From Cognatishimia sp. MH4019 (GTDB taxonomy: Bacteria > Pseudomonadota > Alphaproteobacteria > Rhodobacterales > Rhodobacteraceae), in NCBI RefSeq assembly GCF_020177595.1, contig NZ_JAHTBL010000014.1, forward strand, positions 1 through 50,906: a DNA stretch of 50,906 nucleotides. The letters are read 5' to 3'. The notes under the pieces were generated by a model, which ran no database searches, was not told the origin of the DNA, and saw nothing but the letters and a program-made list of their open reading frames with translations. Position numbers and translations under genes: made by a program. Shown piece by piece: positions 48,838 through 50,906 of the stretch. Positions within the stretch are counted from its first letter, which is position 1, and every line of letters begins with the position of its first letter.

Positions 48838-49467
48838 ATGCACGACGATTTTGCCACCGAGCCTGTAAAAGGACTGCCCGAGAGGCCGCCCGAAGGCGAA
48901 GACATCCTTTGGCAAGGGCGCCCGAAGACCTGGGCGCTCGCCCGAGACGCGCTCGCGCTGTATTGGGTGGCCGGTTATTTTGTCCTGCTGGCAGGATGGC
49001 GGATCGTCTTTGGGGGCGCGGAAGGCAGCTATGAGCTGTCAACCGCAACCCCGTATCTCATCCTCGGCGCATTGTGCTGCGCGATCCTTCTGGGCATCGC
49101 CTTCATGCAGGCGCGCGCCACCGTCTACATCATCACGTCCAAGCGCGTGTCGATGCGGATCGGCGCGGCGCTGATCCTTTACTACAACCTGCCGTTTACG
49201 CAGATCGGCAATGCCAATCTCGATCTGCGTCGCGATGGGACGGGCACGATTGCCCTTGAGCTGATGGGCGATGACCGCCTGTCCTACACCATGACCTGGC
49301 CGCATGTCCGCCCATGGCGGATGACCAGGACGGAACCCGCTCTCCGCTGCATCCCTGACGCAGCCAACGTCGCCAAGATCTTGGCTGACGCAGCGGAGAC
49401 GCGGGTATCTATCCCGCAGGTTACACGCAACGCGCCCGCAGATGCGGCGGCCGTTGCAGCGGAGTGA
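48838..49467 (+). CDS. puhB: PuhB reaction centre assembly protein
   Basis: Membrane protein of 209 aa with a PH-like (bPH2) fold region. It shows EDILWQGRPKTWALARDALA and ATVYIITSKRVSMRIGAAL. PuhB assists early reaction centre assembly. ATG 48838 has AAGGAGG 5 bases upstream; GTG 48835 is the alternative. puhC follows with its first possible start overlapping the stop. Confidence 0.92.
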   Translation: MHDDFATEPVKGLPERPPEGEDILWQGRPKTWALARDALALYWVAGYFVLLAGWRIVFGGAEGSYELSTATPYLILGALCCAILLGIAFMQARATVYIITSKRVSMRIGAALILYYNLPFTQIGNANLDLRRDGTGTIALELMGDDRLSYTMTWPHVRPWRMTRTEPALRCIPDAANVAKILADAAETRVSIPQVTRNAPADAAAVAAE

Positions 49468-49472
49468 CTGCC

Positions 49473-49937
49473 ATGACTGCTTTGACCCCCGAACAAAAAC
49501 TGGCCGAGCGCGACAAGGAAATGATCCCGCTCGTCCTGATCCGCGCGATGTTCGCGCTGGCACTGTTTTCCCTCGCACTGGTGGCTTACGCGCGCATCAC
49601 CGACCGGCCTTTGGTGGGCGTTCCGCCTTCTGGCCAGGTGGTTGCCGAAACCGTCTTCACATTCGAGCATTTCCCCTCGGGCGAAGTGCAGGTGATCGGC
49701 TCAGACGGCAGCGTGCTGGCCTCGTCCCGCGATGATCGCTCTGGCTTCATCGAGGTGGTCTGGCGCGTCCAGGACCGTTCGCGGATGCTTGCGGCATATC
49801 AAGGTGATGCGCCCGTGAAGGTCGTACGCTTTGACACAGGCCGCATCGCCATCATCGACACTGCCACCGAAAAGCAAATCGAACTGTCGGGCTATGGCGC
49901 CGACAATGTAGCAGCCTTCGCCAGCCTGCTGCAGTAA
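49473..49937 (+). CDS. puhC: PuhC photosynthetic complex assembly protein
   Basis: Protein of 154 aa with one N-terminal membrane helix (VLIRAMFALALFSLALVAYA) and a soluble periplasmic domain. PuhC is needed for efficient reaction centre and LH1 assembly in Rhodobacter. ATG 49473 has GCGGAG 8 bases upstream; GTG 49464 overlaps the puhB stop and would add three residues. Recognised by order, length and topology. Confidence 0.9.
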   Translation: MTALTPEQKLAERDKEMIPLVLIRAMFALALFSLALVAYARITDRPLVGVPPSGQVVAETVFTFEHFPSGEVQVIGSDGSVLASSRDDRSGFIEVVWRVQDRSRMLAAYQGDAPVKVVRFDTGRIAIIDTATEKQIELSGYGADNVAAFASLLQ

Positions 49938-49957
49938 CTTCAGAGAGGAACCGAAAG

Positions 49958-50254
49958 ATGGGACTATTCACCCGAGAGAAAGAGACCGCGCCCTGCACGG
50001 TCGAAATAAGCCACAAGTTTGAAAGCCTGCACGCCCATGTGCGCTTCAACAACGGGGCCGTCGTCTATCCCGGCGACAGTGTGCTCGTGCACGGGGCCGA
50101 GATCATGGCCCCTTATGGCGAAATCGTCACCGAGGATCGCACCGCCACCATCACCCGCGCCTCTGGCCTAGAACGCATGTGGACACGGATGACCGGCGAC
50201 TTTGAATTCATGGAGCTTTGCGAGTTCTCCTTCAGCGAAGAGGTGATGCTATGA
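49958..50254 (+). CDS. Small conserved protein between puhC and acsF
   Basis: Soluble-looking protein of 98 aa, rich in beta-type residues ([20 protein letters not shown], then [20 protein letters not shown]). AGAGGAA precedes ATG 49958, and the stop overlaps the acsF start by 4 bp, so it is translated with acsF. It sits where puhD is placed in Rhodobacter clusters. Strict coupling to acsF suggests a role with the cyclase, possibly as an accessory subunit; this is inference. Confidence 0.85.
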   Translation: MGLFTREKETAPCTVEISHKFESLHAHVRFNNGAVVYPGDSVLVHGAEIMAPYGEIVTEDRTATITRASGLERMWTRMTGDFEFMELCEFSFSEEVML

Positions 50255-50906
50255 ACGTCCAGACCGAACCCCGCAAGCATATGAACGGCCACAGCTCTCC
50301 GGTTTCCGTGCATGGCACGAACGAGGATATGACGAGCGAGAAGGCGACCGATGTCGCGATGCAGGACACCCTGCTCACGCCGCGATTCTACACCACCGAT
50401 TTCGACGAGATGGACGCGATTGATGTCTCCTCTGTCCGCGAGGATTGGGACAAGCTGATCGCGCAAATGGTCTCTGACCCCAACAAGGGCCACTTCAAGA
50501 AAAACGAAGACTGGGACCATGTCGATTGGGACAATATGGAGCCGCAGCTGAAGAAAGAGTTCATCGACTTCCTGATCTCCTCCTGCACCGCCGAGTTTTC
50601 GGGCTGCGTGCTGTATAAGGAAATGAAGCGTCGCGGCTCTAACAAGGATATCACGCAGCTTTTCCAACTGATGGCCCGTGATGAAGCCCGCCACGCCGGT
50701 TTCATCAACGACGCCTTGCGCGAAGCAGGCATTGCCGTGAACCTCGGCTTTCTGACCCAGCAGAAGAAGTACACCTACTTCCGGCCCAAGTTCATCTACT
50801 ACGCCACCTATCTCTCGGAAAAGATCGGCTATGCCCGTTACATCACGATCTTCCGCCACCTGCAGGAGAACCCGGAGCATCGCTTCCATCCGATCTTCAA
50901 ATGGTT
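50251..50906 (+). CDS. acsF: AcsF, Mg-protoporphyrin IX monomethyl ester oxidative cyclase (5' part)
   Basis: N-terminal 218 codons of AcsF, running off the end of the window; the gene continues at base 128 after the 127-bp repeat. ATG 50251 overlaps the preceding stop (ATGA). The first diiron half-motif is visible as [13 protein letters not shown], after [20 protein letters not shown]. Joined to 1-596 it gives 374 aa. Confidence 0.96.
   Translation, partial: MNVQTEPRKHMNGHSSPVSVHGTNEDMTSEKATDVAMQDTLLTPRFYTTDFDEMDAIDVSSVREDWDKLIAQMVSDPNKGHFKKNEDWDHVDWDNMEPQLKKEFIDFLISSCTAEFSGCVLYKEMKRRGSNKDITQLFQLMARDEARHAGFINDALREAGIAVNLGFLTQQKKYTYFRPKFIYYATYLSEKIGYARYITIFRHLQENPEHRFHPIFKW
50780..50906. repeat. 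Terminal direct repeat (copy 2) marking circularity
   Basis: Second copy of the 127-bp terminal sequence; see 1-127. Removing one copy leaves a 50,779-bp circle with every gene at the junction intact. Confidence 0.93.

Overview
The window is almost certainly one complete circular plasmid of about 50,779 bp. Bases 1-127 are repeated exactly at 50780-50906, and the reading frame of acsF continues across the junction. The replicon holds a full photosynthesis gene cluster (PGC) of the Rhodobacteraceae type, plus its own replication, partition and addiction functions and very little else. The host is most likely a marine aerobic anoxygenic phototroph of the Roseobacter group. The evidence is the spheroidenone-type carotenoid genes (crtA, crtC, crtD, crtF), the oxygen-dependent cyclase acsF without bchE, the tspO/ppsR/ppaA regulators, and a small DnaA-like replication initiator next to a RepA/RepB-type partition pair. 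No rRNA, tRNA, transposase, integrase, relaxase or conjugation gene is visible.

Layout. 1-3358: end of the puh operon (acsF, puhE, hemA) and cytochrome c2. 3489-5320: a two-domain SnoaL-like gene facing the DnaA-like initiator. 5321-5814: intergenic region with inverted repeats, the probable origin. 5815-8177: parA-parB. 8152-12403: crtA-bchI-bchD-bchO on the minus strand. 12543-15636: crtI-crtB-tspO. 15739-18140: crtD-crtC on the minus strand. 18235-28333: crtE-crtF-bchC-bchX-bchY-bchZ-pufQ-pufB-pufA-pufL-pufM-pufX, which looks like the classical superoperon. 28526-30454: dxs. 30480-34833: minus-strand lipoprotein, idi, bchP, bch2 and bchG. 35008-35572: a Doc-type toxin-antitoxin pair. 35569-37817: ppaA-ppsR on the minus strand. 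38131-50906: bchFNBHLM-lhaA-puhABC-small gene-acsF.

How it works together. hemA, dxs and idi feed precursors for tetrapyrrole and isoprenoid synthesis. The bch genes build bacteriochlorophyll a and the crt genes build spheroidene and spheroidenone. puf and puh genes make the reaction centre and LH1, with LhaA, PuhB, PuhC and PuhE as assembly factors. Cytochrome c2 re-reduces the reaction centre. There is no pufC and no pucBA (LH2); pufX is present. Ten TGT-N12-ACA sites, two in each of five promoter regions, point to PpsR control of the crt, bch and ppaA promoters.

The most notable points are four identical 18-bp parS-like palindromes that run from the parA leader through parB into the coding sequences of bchO and bchD, and a toxin-antitoxin pair inserted between bchG and ppsR, where Rhodobacter carries bchJ/bchE. 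The plasmid looks both physically and functionally interlocked with its photosynthesis cargo.
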